Positions 42,781 through 51,807 of a DNA stretch of 64,000 nucleotides are shown in pieces. Origin of the DNA: Deltaproteobacteria bacterium (GTDB taxonomy: Bacteria > Desulfobacterota > Syntrophobacteria > Syntrophobacterales > Syntrophobacteraceae); contig JAAYVE010000055.1 of NCBI GenBank assembly GCA_012517315.1, positions 62,001 through 126,000 on the forward strand, written 5' to 3'. The position numbers were made by a program, and so were the translations under genes. Each line of letters opens with the position of its first letter. Within the stretch, counting starts at the first letter, position 1. Below the pieces are notes generated by a model. The model was not told the origin of the DNA. It searched no databases and worked only from the letters and a program-made list of their open reading frames with translations.

Positions 42781-44895
42781 TCAAAGGACGCTGTCAATCT
42801 TGGCCAGGAGCTTCTCCCAGCTGAGAGGCTTCGACAGAACCGAATCCACTCCCCTGCCGGTGAGATCTTCATCCTCATATTGTCCACCCCAGCCCGTAAT
42901 GAGTATGACGGGGGTCTTGGGGGTCCTGGCCTTGACCCGCTTGGCGATTTCCCATCCGCTCACCACCGGCATTCCCAGGTCCGTGAGAACCAGGTCGAAC
43001 TCCTCCCGGTCGATCACGTCCAGAGCTTTCTCTCCTTCATCGACGGCCACCACCCTGTGGCCCTTCAGGAATAGCATATCCTGCAGGATTCCCAGCACTT
43101 CCTTGTCGTCATCCACCACGAGAACACGGCGTGAGACGGGAGTCCTTGCAGGGATCAGCCCTGCGGCTTGGGTCTTGGGGACACTCGCTTTCGGAAGTTT
43201 GATGAAGAAGACGCTCCCTTTTCCCGGCTTGCTCTTGACGAAAATCTCCCCCCCGGCACGCACCACCAGGCTCCAGGACACACTGAGGCCGAGCCCCGAG
43301 TTGCCCACACCTTTGGTGGTATAGTACGGGTCGAAGATCCTTGACATCACCTCTTCCGTCATGCCAATTCCCGTGTCCCCCACCTGGACCACGATCCTGT
43401 CCTTGAGAGCTTCAGTCCTCAGGGTGATCTTTCCCCCCTCCGGCATGGCTTCGATGGCATTGAAAAGAAGATTCGTGAGGACCTCGCGGAAGTCGGACGC
43501 GTGGATGGCGGCCAGGCAATTGGGCTCCATGTCCATCTCGAACTCGATGATATGTCCCTGCCTCTGCAAACTGTCCTTCCAGCGGGGCCGGGTCAATTCC
43601 ACCACGTCCCGGATGGCCTCGTTCACGTCCACGGCACTGGACTGAGACTTGTTCTCCCGTTCCCGTTCCGTGAACTTCTGCAGGCGCCTCACCGTGTGGG
43701 CACCGTCGTGAACCGCCTTTTCCACATTGAGGAGCCTTCGGCGGACTTCTTCATCTTCGAGTGCGGGCAGAACGAGCTGAATGTTTCCCAGAATGGCCAT
43801 GAGCAGGTTGTTGAAATCGTGTGCCACACCCCCCGCCATGGTGCCCAACGCGGCAAGTTTTTCCGTTTGAAGGATCTTTTCCGCAAAGGCCTTCTTTTTG
43901 GTCGTGTCGTTGATGACCAAGAGGTACCCCCCCAAGTCGCTCTCCTGATCCCCCAATCGCACCAAGTGGACGTCGGCCAGATAGATGTCGCTTTCGGCAT
44001 TGATGAGTTGAGCGTCCGAAAGCTCCTCCTGCCCGGTCTTTGCAGCCCTTGCGAGCAGGGACTCGAAGACGCCGGAATCCTTGAAGAGAACGGCGGGAGA
44101 CCTTCCGAGCATCTCTCCCGATCCCTTTCCCTGCAGCTTCTCGACACTTTCGTTGATTCGGACCACTCTCCCCTCTGCATCGAGAATACAGACCCCGAGA
44201 GGCATTCTCTCCAACGCCTTTTCGAGAAAAGACGACGACCGGCAGTCATTCCGGGAGTTCTGCACGAGCAGGTGGGGCTCTAGGGGAACGACGTCCTCCG
44301 AAGGCCTTTCGACTCTACGGAATTGTTCATGCAAGTGGATACTGACCAGCAGATGCCCGATGACGCGGCTCACAAGTTCCCAGTTTCTCCGCAACTGGGG
44401 AGGGAATTTGCATGGCCGCCGCGCGCTGATATTCATGACCCCCAAATCCATGAGGGGGAGGCAGGCGAGGGCTGTAGGCCGTATGGTCGCATTCCGCACC
44501 AAGGGAAAGGCCTGTTTTGTGGTATTTTCGATGAATATGGGACTTCTCGTCTGGAAGACCTGCCCTGCGATGCCTTCTCCTCTGGAAAACGTCAGCATTG
44601 GATTATAGTTCTGGCGGAACCGCCCTCCCAGCAGATCGTCAAGGCCGTAGGCAGCGGAGAGGCAAAGGGATTGTCTCTCCCCATTCCACAAAACGATGGA
44701 GCAATTCTCGAAATTCGTTTCCTCGATGACGATCTTCACCAGTTCTCCGCAGACCTGCTGAACGCCGGCGCTGAGGGGGAGCAACTCCGCACAACGCTGG
44801 ATGATTCCCAGGAATTGAATCATCTCATGTTGTGGGCATTGGGACTCGAAAACTCCCATGTCCAGGACTTCCTTTATCCAGTCGGCGTGGTCCAT
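42781..44895 (-). CDS. Hybrid sensor histidine kinase (GAF-PAS-HK-receiver)
   Basis: 704 residues with no membrane helix. GAF domain ~50-200 (GEGIAGQVFQTRSPIFIENT), PAS ~240-350 (MPLGVCILDAEGRVVRINE), HisKA with the phosphoacceptor His in GGVAHDFNNLLMAILGN, HATPase with NLLFNAIEAMPEGG, GDTGIGM and NSGLGLSVSWSLV, and a C-terminal receiver (LVVDDDKEVL, phospho-Asp in LVLTDLGMPVVSG). The ATG at 44895 is preceded by AAGGAC and lies 13 bases after the HDOD gene stop, so they form an operon. Output pathway unknown. Confidence 0.9.
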   Translation of the reverse strand: MDHADWIKEVLDMGVFESQCPQHEMIQFLGIIQRCAELLPLSAGVQQVCGELVKIVIEETNFENCSIVLWNGERQSLCLSAAYGLDDLLGGRFRQNYNPMLTFSRGEGIAGQVFQTRSPIFIENTTKQAFPLVRNATIRPTALACLPLMDLGVMNISARRPCKFPPQLRRNWELVSRVIGHLLVSIHLHEQFRRVERPSEDVVPLEPHLLVQNSRNDCRSSSFLEKALERMPLGVCILDAEGRVVRINESVEKLQGKGSGEMLGRSPAVLFKDSGVFESLLARAAKTGQEELSDAQLINAESDIYLADVHLVRLGDQESDLGGYLLVINDTTKKKAFAEKILQTEKLAALGTMAGGVAHDFNNLLMAILGNIQLVLPALEDEEVRRRLLNVEKAVHDGAHTVRRLQKFTERERENKSQSSAVDVNEAIRDVVELTRPRWKDSLQRQGHIIEFEMDMEPNCLAAIHASDFREVLTNLLFNAIEAMPEGGKITLRTEALKDRIVVQVGDTGIGMTEEVMSRIFDPYYTTKGVGNSGLGLSVSWSLVVRAGGEIFVKSKPGKGSVFFIKLPKASVPKTQAAGLIPARTPVSRRVLVVDDDKEVLGILQDMLFLKGHRVVAVDEGEKALDVIDREEFDLVLTDLGMPVVSGWEIAKRVKARTPKTPVILITGWGGQYEDEDLTGRGVDSVLSKPLSWEKLLAKIDSVL

Positions 44896-44908
44896 CCCCC
44901 GTCCTTGT

Positions 44909-45769
44909 TTACTTGAGCAAGTTCCAGAACTGGTCAACTTCAGGCCAGATGGCGTCCATGCACACCTGATAGCTACCCCACTCCTCCTCGGTGATGAAAA
45001 GATCCCTACAGCAGTTTTGCGTCTCCATGTCCGTAAGAAGGGCGGGATGTTCTCTCGATAAAACGAGGGCATTTGCCAGATGGATGATCTTGACCTCTGA
45101 CCTGTAGGAAGGACTCCTGTCGGGATGGTGGTGATACTCCATAACCCTCTGAAATACCTCCGGCAGGTTCCATTTCACAGCGATCCATTTGCCGATCATG
45201 TTGTGGCCGATTCCGTATTCCGACTCCACATACCAGATGTAAACGCCCCTGTGCGCCGCCAAGTCATGGATCACCTTGTAGTGCTTGGGAAAGTAAACCG
45301 CCATGACCAGGTGGCCGATATCGTGGAGCAACCCCAAAAGGTACGCCTCATCCACGGTGGTCCAGGGTCTCCTGGAAGCGATTTCACCGGCTATTCTCCC
45401 TGTTGCGAACGCGTGCTTCCAGAGTCTCTCCCTTTCCTGGGCATCCAGGCTCCTTCCCGAGGAGAAGAGTTCCAGGAGCAGGGCGCATAGGCAAAGTCTT
45501 CTCGCCTGTTCAAAGCCGATGAGGACCAAAGCGCGGCTGAGAGAACTCGTCTGCCCCCTGCATCCGTAGAACGAGGAGTTGGCCACGCGCAGGATCCGCG
45601 CCGTGAGTCCCTGATCGTATCGAATCAACCGTTCCAGTTCGCCAAGGGAGGTGATGTCATTTTGCAGCAGATCCGCAAGCCGTTGCAGGGCAAGGGGCAA
45701 TGGCGGCACATCGGTGACCAGGGAAACCCGATACTTTATTTCCTGCTCTTCTGAAAAGGAAAGCTCCAT
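44909..45769 (-). CDS. HDOD-domain signalling protein
   Basis: About 286 residues of the HDOD family, a metal-free relative of HD phosphohydrolases. The core reads VTDVPPLPLALQRLADLL near residue 20 and GLLHDIGHLVMAVYFPKHY, an intact HD-like pair, then MEYHHHPDRSPSYRSE. The TTG at 45778 is open but ATG 45769 is more likely; no strong ribosome site. Upstream of the hybrid kinase gene, likely a signalling pair. Confidence 0.85.
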   Translation of the reverse strand: MELSFSEEQEIKYRVSLVTDVPPLPLALQRLADLLQNDITSLGELERLIRYDQGLTARILRVANSSFYGCRGQTSSLSRALVLIGFEQARRLCLCALLLELFSSGRSLDAQERERLWKHAFATGRIAGEIASRRPWTTVDEAYLLGLLHDIGHLVMAVYFPKHYKVIHDLAAHRGVYIWYVESEYGIGHNMIGKWIAVKWNLPEVFQRVMEYHHHPDRSPSYRSEVKIIHLANALVLSREHPALLTDMETQNCCRDLFITEEEWGSYQVCMDAIWPEVDQFWNLLK

Positions 45770-46290
45770 GGTGTCCAAATATTATCCGCCCACGTGTTCC
45801 GACGTATCAGGGATGACCGGAATCTCCCGCCAGTGGAAGTCGAGCCCCGACCGGCGACCCGACAGATTCTAAATCGGCAGTCATTCTCCACCTCAAAAGA
45901 CTTGTTTACCCTTCCGCCCAGCCCACACCCGCGAGGCAAGGAACTCTTCCGGTCGTCCGAGGCTCCCACGGAGCGCAACCTGTGAAGACACGCAGTTGGA
46001 AGCCGAACCGGAATCTGCCGGCAACGTTGTCCCGGAACCAAGACCCGCCCCGCAGGAAACCCCCTCCCCTCGATTTTCCCGGCGAGGAGGTCGTCCTTCG
46101 TCCTTTTTTCGATTCTTTTGTTAAAGCAGTGAGTGATCAGCAAAACGCCGCATGAACGCTCTTGTCCCGCTCCCGCGAGCCTTGATAGCACAATCTTGAC
46201 GTCTCCGCCAGAGTAAAATACGTATAATCATAAAGTTACGGAAACAATCCTTTTCCGGGACGTTTTTCAGTTCAAGAAGATGGAAGTCCC
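45770..46290. other. Intergenic region between HDOD and DUF2231 genes
   Basis: About 520 bases without a supported gene. A perfect TATAAT at 46223-46228 on the plus strand follows TTGACG at 21 bases, too far for a standard promoter; a weak hairpin CGGAAA/TTTCCG lies near 46240-46258. Nothing decisive. Confidence 0.35.
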
Positions 46291-47004
46291 TCATTCTCCT
46301 TCCACGGGGAAGGTCATCTGCGCGCCGTACCAGCCCATGACCATGACCATTGGCGTCAAGGCGAAGACGATCAGCAGATAGGCCATGCTCTCCCCTTGAA
46401 AGTCTTCGAGGATGTCGGGCGTGGAGATTCGCCAGACAACCGCAATGAGACAAGAGACAAAGAGGATGATGGAAAGGAAAACCTTGATGAGAACAGGTCT
46501 CATGGGTTTTGCCATGTAATTGTACCACCAAGTGAACAAACCGGTGATGATGACAACCGGTGTCATGACCACTCCTGAGATCATGCAATGAAGACCTGTG
46601 GTTTCCAGGGACTTGATACCCGTCATGAGGTAGAGCATGGTGAAAAATGTCGCGGAGAGCATGAACACGATGGGGAAATGGACAGTCATGGGGTGAGGAT
46701 GTCGTTTCAGCATGGGGTAGCGCGCCAGAAGTTTCGCCAGCAACACCGGCATCGGCCTCTCCAGCGGCTGTGCGGTTTTCAGAACCCCAACCTGGGAGAC
46801 TCTCTCAAAAACCTCCGTTCCATGGGGGGCTGCCTGGAAGTCCGTCGTGAGGTCCTTACCCGCATGATGGCGCCTCATGTGTAATCCGTTTTTCCAAAGC
46901 CTGCTGCCGGTAACGTCATAGACCTTTCCCTGGTGAACGACGTAAACGGGGCTGCCATCCTGACCATTGAAACCGGCTAGTTCCTCGAGATCGAACTCAC
47001 GCAT
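46291..47004 (-). CDS. Cytochrome b5-like heme domain fused to DUF2231 membrane protein
   Basis: 237 residues. The N-terminal ~75 residues are a bacterial cytochrome b5-like domain: ELAGFNGQDGSPVYVVHQGKVYDV, with heme ligand candidates in HMRRHHAGKDLT and AAPHG. The C-terminal part is a DUF2231-type four-helix membrane domain starting with the conserved HPHPMTVHFPIVF. Start at ATG 47004 with GGGAG eight bases upstream; the longer frame to 47244 is not used. Likely an inner-membrane redox protein. It is divergent from the TauE/copper ATPase genes. Confidence 0.85.
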   Translation of the reverse strand: MREFDLEELAGFNGQDGSPVYVVHQGKVYDVTGSRLWKNGLHMRRHHAGKDLTTDFQAAPHGTEVFERVSQVGVLKTAQPLERPMPVLLAKLLARYPMLKRHPHPMTVHFPIVFMLSATFFTMLYLMTGIKSLETTGLHCMISGVVMTPVVIITGLFTWWYNYMAKPMRPVLIKVFLSIILFVSCLIAVVWRISTPDILEDFQGESMAYLLIVFALTPMVMVMGWYGAQMTFPVEGE

Positions 47005-47397
47005 GCTTACTGCTCCCACTGGTGGCTGCGGTTTACGCGTTGGACGATAAGAGCTTTCTTTGCACTCCCCCGCCTGCCGTACCGGGAGGGAAACGGACAT
47101 TTCGGCCCCATGCCCCAAAACCCCCATGCCGGTATGGCACGCTTTGACGATTCTGTTTCGTTGGGGAATGGTTTTGGGCAATGTTGCAATGGGGAGATTG
47201 TTTGTCAAGTAGCATCGCGCAAAAGACTCCCGCCCCCGTCGCATGGCATGATGGTTTCTTCCCGTGGGACTCCAATACCCCGTTGACCATCCGGACCCTG
47301 TCGTTTAGAAGAATCCAGGGGAAGGGCACTTCCGATGTTGCCGCCAGGCCGTGCACTTCCGTTGAAAAATCAACGCATTCAACCCCGGTTAGCATTG
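47005..47397. other. Divergent intergenic region
   Basis: About 390 bases. The upstream open frames of both flanking genes extend into it but have no ribosome site. No clear sigma70 promoter was recognised. Confidence 0.35.
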
Positions 47398-48111
47398 ATG
47401 ATCGATTTCATTGCTCCCTTGACCATCGGCTTTTTCGGAAGTCTGCACTGCCTGGGCATGTGCGGTCCGCTTGTCGTTGCCTATTCCATCAAGGTAACCC
47501 CCCCCCGTACGGATGCGTCCCCCGAAGTTCTCCTTTCAGCAAGGCAGCTCTGGGGAAAAAGGCTCCTGCATCACGGTGCCTTCCATTTTGGCCGTCTTCT
47601 TTGCTACGGACTGCTTGGGGCCGCCGCCGCCGGCCTTTTCCGTGCCGCTGACCTAAGCAGGCTCTTTTTCCACATCCGCGTGGACGTGCATCTGGTGAGT
47701 GGAATGCTACTCATGGTTTTGGGAGCACTGCTCATGCGGGTTGTGCCGGTGCCGGCCTTTTTCGGCAGCTCCTCCTCCTCCGCCGCCGCCTTTCTGGGCA
47801 AGCCGATTCAACGGCTCTTGACATCGCGCAGCCTCGTGTCCAAGGCCGCCCTCGGTTTTTCCATCGGTTTTCTCCCCTGTTGCCTTTCCTGGGCCATGAT
47901 CCTCACCGCAGCAAGCACTATGCATTTCGCCAAAGGATTTCAGACCATGATCGCCTTCGGACTGGGGACCCTCCCCGCCCTCTATTTGACCGGTCTCATG
48001 TCCACCATGCTGACGGTCAGGATCCGTTCCATGGGGGAGCGGTTCGCAGGTCTCTCCGTCATGGTCATGGGCATCCTTCTGATGCTGAGAGGCTTTGGAA
48101 TCATCTCGTGA
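47398..48111 (+). CDS. TauE/SafE (UreH/CcoH-like) membrane protein
   Basis: 237-residue polytopic protein of the sulfite exporter TauE/SafE (urease-accessory UreH-like transmembrane) group. It starts with the conserved IGFFGSLHCLGMCGPLV (CxxxC/H region) and repeats a similar motif as FSIGFLPCCLSWAMI in the second half, the two-fold repeat of the family. In oxidase-assembly loci such proteins accompany copper ATPases. Its stop overlaps the next gene start (GTGA). Confidence 0.85.
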   Translation: MIDFIAPLTIGFFGSLHCLGMCGPLVVAYSIKVTPPRTDASPEVLLSARQLWGKRLLHHGAFHFGRLLCYGLLGAAAAGLFRAADLSRLFFHIRVDVHLVSGMLLMVLGALLMRVVPVPAFFGSSSSSAAAFLGKPIQRLLTSRSLVSKAALGFSIGFLPCCLSWAMILTAASTMHFAKGFQTMIAFGLGTLPALYLTGLMSTMLTVRIRSMGERFAGLSVMVMGILLMLRGFGIIS

Positions 48112-50594
48112 AAGAACCGGCCGGTCGCCTCCACCCTTCTCACGCCGCGGGCGGAGGGGAGAATCTCTGTTCCTTGTGCGGTCTCCCCACCAGCAGGTCG
48201 CGGGTCCGCGCCGACATCAACGGAACTCTTCACGCTTTTTGCTGCACGGGATGCCTCAGTGTGTTTCAGATCCTTAGTAACAGTCCTGAGGGACCTCCGG
48301 CCGATTTCAGAAAAACGGAACTCTACCGCACCTGCCTGGCGCTGGGGGTGATCGCGAACCCCGGACCCGAAAATGATGCAGGCGGGGCGGAATCGCCCGA
48401 CCCCGAACCGGAGCGCCTTTCCCAGGAACTGACTCTTCAGGTGGAAGGGATGTGGTGCACTGCATGCGCCTGGATCATCGAACACGCCCTCAAGAAGACC
48501 CGAGGGGTGACACAGGCCACTGTCTCATTCTTTGCCGATGTGCTGCAGGTGAAATACTTCCCTCACATGATCACTCCTGAGGAACTCCAGAAACGCGTCC
48601 GGCGACTGGGATACCGAGTTCAGCCCATCTCCGACAAACAGGCGGAGGGAGGGATGAATGAAGGCCTCTTCGTGCGTCTTTGCGTTTCGGCGGCCCTTAC
48701 CGCCAATATCATGATGATTTCTTTTGCCCTGTATTTCGGTTTTTTCCAGGATTTGGAGGGAGACTCCATCCGGTATCTTTCCCTGGTGCTCCTGGCACTG
48801 GCCACACCGGTGGTTTTCTACGGTGGGTACCCTATCTTCAGGAGAGGACTGGGGGGGATTCGCCACGGAATCATGTCCATGGAGACTCTCATCTCAGTGG
48901 GTGTACTCGCCGCGTACTCTTGCAGCGTCGCCCAAATCAGCATGGGAACTCTTCATCTCTACTTCGACACGGCATCAATGCTCGTGACGGTGGTCATGAT
49001 CGGGAAATTCATTGAAGGCCGCGCCAAGGAAAAGATTTTTCGAGGGATCTCTCACCTATACAGCCTCTACCGCACCAAGGTCCGCTTGGTACAGGACGGT
49101 CGCGAGCGATGGGTCAACTCCGAGGCGTTGCAGGTGGGAGACATTTTCTGGGTCCTCGCGGGGGAGCGAATCCCTTTGGACGGCACAGTCCTCTCCGGCA
49201 AGGGCGGAGCGGACGAGTCGATTCTCACGGGGGAGGTTCAGCCCGTAGGGAAAAGCCCCGGGGACCGGGTTGTCGCGGGCGCCGTGCTTCTGGAAGGTAA
49301 ACTGGAAGTGAAGACATCCCGCCCTGCCGAAAACGGCACGATCATGGAAATGATTCGAATCATCCGGTCGATTCTCGCCGAAAAGAGTCCCTTCGAACAC
49401 CTGGCCGATCGCATCACCCGGCGCCTTGTCCCCCTCGTCCTTCTTCTCGCCGGCGCCGTTTTCTGCACACTATGGCTAATGGGGAGTTCATCCCATGACT
49501 CCTTGATGCGTGCGCTGACAGTCCTCGTCATCACCTGCCCCTGCGCCCTTGCCGTGGCCACTCCCCTGGCCAAGATCGCGTGCATTCAGGCCGGGAAGGC
49601 GGCGGGGATTCTCATTCGAGACCACCAGGCCTTCGAAACTGCGCGGAACCTGACGCAAGTCGTGCTGGACAAGACAGGCACATTGACGAAGGGAGAATTT
49701 TCCCTCAACGGGATCATCCCCGTCGGTTCGTCGGAAGAGGAGGTTCTCAGGCGAGCTGCTTCTGTGGAAATCCATTCGGACCACTTCCTCGCCCGGGTGA
49801 TCCTGCAGAGAGCGAGCGGATTGCCCCTTGAGACGGTCCTGTGTTATGAGGCTTTGCCGGGAATGGGAATTCGGGGGACCCTAACATGCGGAGATGTGGG
49901 CGTGGGAAACCGTGCCCTTATGGGGCACATGGGGATCCACATACCCCATTTCTTGGAGGAAGTGGCCAGGGGACTCGAAAACCGAGGCTCCACCGTTCTC
50001 TTCTGTGCGTGGGACAATGGGGTCCAGGGGGTGATGCACTTCGGAGATGTGGTGAGGGAGAGCGCCATTTCTCTCGTGCAGCGACTGAAATCGAAAGGCA
50101 TTATCGTTCGGATGGCATCAGGGGACTCCAGGAAGACGACAGAAGCTCTGGCCGGAACACTGGGAATCGAATTCTGGCATGGAGAATTGCTCCCCTTAGA
50201 AAAGAAGATAATCGTTGAAGACCTTCAGCAGCAAGGGCAATGTGTGGGTTTCGTGGGAGACGGGATCAACGACGCCCCGGCCCTCACCCAGGCGGATGTG
50301 GGGTTCGCCTGTGGCACGGTCGCCCAGGTGCTTCACGAAGCAGGGCATGTCAATCTGCCTTCGGGCAACCCTTCTTTGGTGATTCAATCCATCGAACTTT
50401 CGAGGGAGACATGCAGGACGATCCGGCAGAATCTTTTCTTCGCCCTTCTCTACAACGCCCTGGCAATCCCTCTTGCGGCCCTCGGATTTATGAACCCCAT
50501 GGTTGCCGTTTTCGCCATGTTTGCGAGCAGCTTGAGCGTCATTGGAAACACCTTGCGACTCACACGCCGCTGGAACACCGCGGACAGGTATTGA
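48108..50594 (+). CDS. Copper-type P1B-ATPase (CcoI/FixI-like)
   Basis: 828-residue heavy-metal ATPase. N-terminal cysteine domain CSLCGLPT... FCCTGC, then a heavy-metal-associated domain with WCTACAWII, eight membrane helices, the ion motif ITCPCALAVATP, phosphorylation motif DKTGTLT, TGE-type ILTGEVQP, and hinge GDGINDAPAL. The N-terminal domain order is that of CcoI/CtpA copper transporters that load cytochrome oxidases. The GTG start at 48108 overlaps the TauE stop; no cytochrome oxidase genes are in the window. Confidence 0.93.
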   Translation: MKEPAGRLHPSHAAGGGENLCSLCGLPTSRSRVRADINGTLHAFCCTGCLSVFQILSNSPEGPPADFRKTELYRTCLALGVIANPGPENDAGGAESPDPEPERLSQELTLQVEGMWCTACAWIIEHALKKTRGVTQATVSFFADVLQVKYFPHMITPEELQKRVRRLGYRVQPISDKQAEGGMNEGLFVRLCVSAALTANIMMISFALYFGFFQDLEGDSIRYLSLVLLALATPVVFYGGYPIFRRGLGGIRHGIMSMETLISVGVLAAYSCSVAQISMGTLHLYFDTASMLVTVVMIGKFIEGRAKEKIFRGISHLYSLYRTKVRLVQDGRERWVNSEALQVGDIFWVLAGERIPLDGTVLSGKGGADESILTGEVQPVGKSPGDRVVAGAVLLEGKLEVKTSRPAENGTIMEMIRIIRSILAEKSPFEHLADRITRRLVPLVLLLAGAVFCTLWLMGSSSHDSLMRALTVLVITCPCALAVATPLAKIACIQAGKAAGILIRDHQAFETARNLTQVVLDKTGTLTKGEFSLNGIIPVGSSEEEVLRRAASVEIHSDHFLARVILQRASGLPLETVLCYEALPGMGIRGTLTCGDVGVGNRALMGHMGIHIPHFLEEVARGLENRGSTVLFCAWDNGVQGVMHFGDVVRESAISLVQRLKSKGIIVRMASGDSRKTTEALAGTLGIEFWHGELLPLEKKIIVEDLQQQGQCVGFVGDGINDAPALTQADVGFACGTVAQVLHEAGHVNLPSGNPSLVIQSIELSRETCRTIRQNLFFALLYNALAIPLAALGFMNPMVAVFAMFASSLSVIGNTLRLTRRWNTADRY

Positions 50595-50727
50595 GACTTG
50601 CGAACCACCGCGTTGAAAGGGCTCCCACGAGACCCCCGGCACATGGGAAAGCGCTTGAACGGAACTCTGGATCGCCGGGACGACGGGAGTGCAGTCACGA
50701 ACAAGCAGAAAAGGAGGCACGAACATC

Positions 50728-51345
50728 ATGCAGAAACGGCGCTCGACACTGTTGGCGTGGATCTTGGCCGGATCCCTTCTCCTGGCGCGGGGAGCGGACC
50801 TTTTGGCCGCAGGGACTGAGGGGGGACCGCAAACCGGGAATCCGGTCGTCGTCATGAAAACGTCGGAAGGACCCATCCACATAGAACTATGGGCCGAGAA
50901 AGCTCCCGAGACGGTCAAGAACTTCCTGCGCTACGTGGATGAGGGGTTCTACGAGGGCACCATCTTCCACCGGGTCATCGACAATTTCATGATTCAGGGA
51001 GGAGGGTTCACCCGTGATATGAAGCAGAAGCAGCCCCATGAACCGATCAAGAATGAAGCGACGCCGGATCTCAAAAACGATAGGGGGACCATTGCCATGG
51101 CGAGGACCTCCGTCGTGGACAGTGCCACCAGCCAGTTTTTCATCAATGTCCGGGACAACGACGCATTGAATCAGAGAGACCGGACCCCTTCAGGGTTCGG
51201 GTACGCCGTTTTCGGCAAGGTCATCGACGGAATGGATGTTGTGGATCGTATCCGCAAGGTTCGAACCACTAGTGTCGGCCCCCATCAGAACGTCCCCGTG
51301 AACCCTGTGGTGATCGAGAGCGTTCAGCGCGCCAATCAGCACTGA
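50728..51345 (+). CDS. Exported cyclophilin-type peptidyl-prolyl isomerase
   Basis: 205 residues. A signal peptide ([25 protein letters not shown]) is followed by a cyclophilin domain nearly identical in plan to the cytosolic one at 3910: [31 protein letters not shown] and [14 protein letters not shown]. It assists folding in the periplasm. An AGGAGG site lies 10 bases before the ATG at 50728. Downstream of the copper ATPase on the same strand. Confidence 0.93.
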   Translation: MQKRRSTLLAWILAGSLLLARGADLLAAGTEGGPQTGNPVVVMKTSEGPIHIELWAEKAPETVKNFLRYVDEGFYEGTIFHRVIDNFMIQGGGFTRDMKQKQPHEPIKNEATPDLKNDRGTIAMARTSVVDSATSQFFINVRDNDALNQRDRTPSGFGYAVFGKVIDGMDVVDRIRKVRTTSVGPHQNVPVNPVVIESVQRANQH

Positions 51346-51478
51346 TGCCCATTAGTGAGTGGTCCCGAGGATCCCGCCCCCAGAGGGCAGGGGACCGGGA
51401 CAGGAAATCCTCCTTTGTGGAAGAGACTCACCAAAGAGTTGATGTGGGGAGAGAAAATTCGGAACGGAGATCTGTGAC

Positions 51479-51667
51479 ATGGGAAAATGCGCCGCCCTCT
51501 ACTGGAAGACGAAGGCACTCCTCGACTACATCGCAAGCGAACATGTCTACGACAAATTGGGAGACGCCGGTTGCGGCGGTGTCGATCCCTACAGGTCCGA
51601 GACGTTCCATCGGCTCATTGTGGATGCGGACGCCGCCTTGAAGAATTTTGAAGAGGGAATGTCCTGA
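51479..51667 (+). CDS. Small hypothetical protein (62 aa)
   Basis: 62 residues starting at ATG 51479, with GGAG 10 bases upstream. Sequence is soluble and helical (KTKALLDYIASEHVYDKL, then LIVDADAALKNFEEG) with one CGG motif. Plausible but unproven gene; family not recognised. Confidence 0.5.
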   Translation: MGKCAALYWKTKALLDYIASEHVYDKLGDAGCGGVDPYRSETFHRLIVDADAALKNFEEGMS

Positions 51668-51807
51668 GAAGAATTGCCTTAGGCGGGAGTCCTCCTGAAG
51701 GGACGGTAGAATGCCCTCTCTTGCGGGCGGCTAGAGCCCAGCCGTGGATGACACGGGGAGCTCCGAAACGCCCTTTCCGGGCAGAACTGCGGCGGCGCTG
51801 TGAAGGA

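Noticed and set aside
46196-46228. TTGACG...TATAAT promoter on the plus strand antisense to the DUF2231 gene end.
   Set aside because: The spacer is 21 bases, too long for sigma70, and no transcript or gene downstream needs it.
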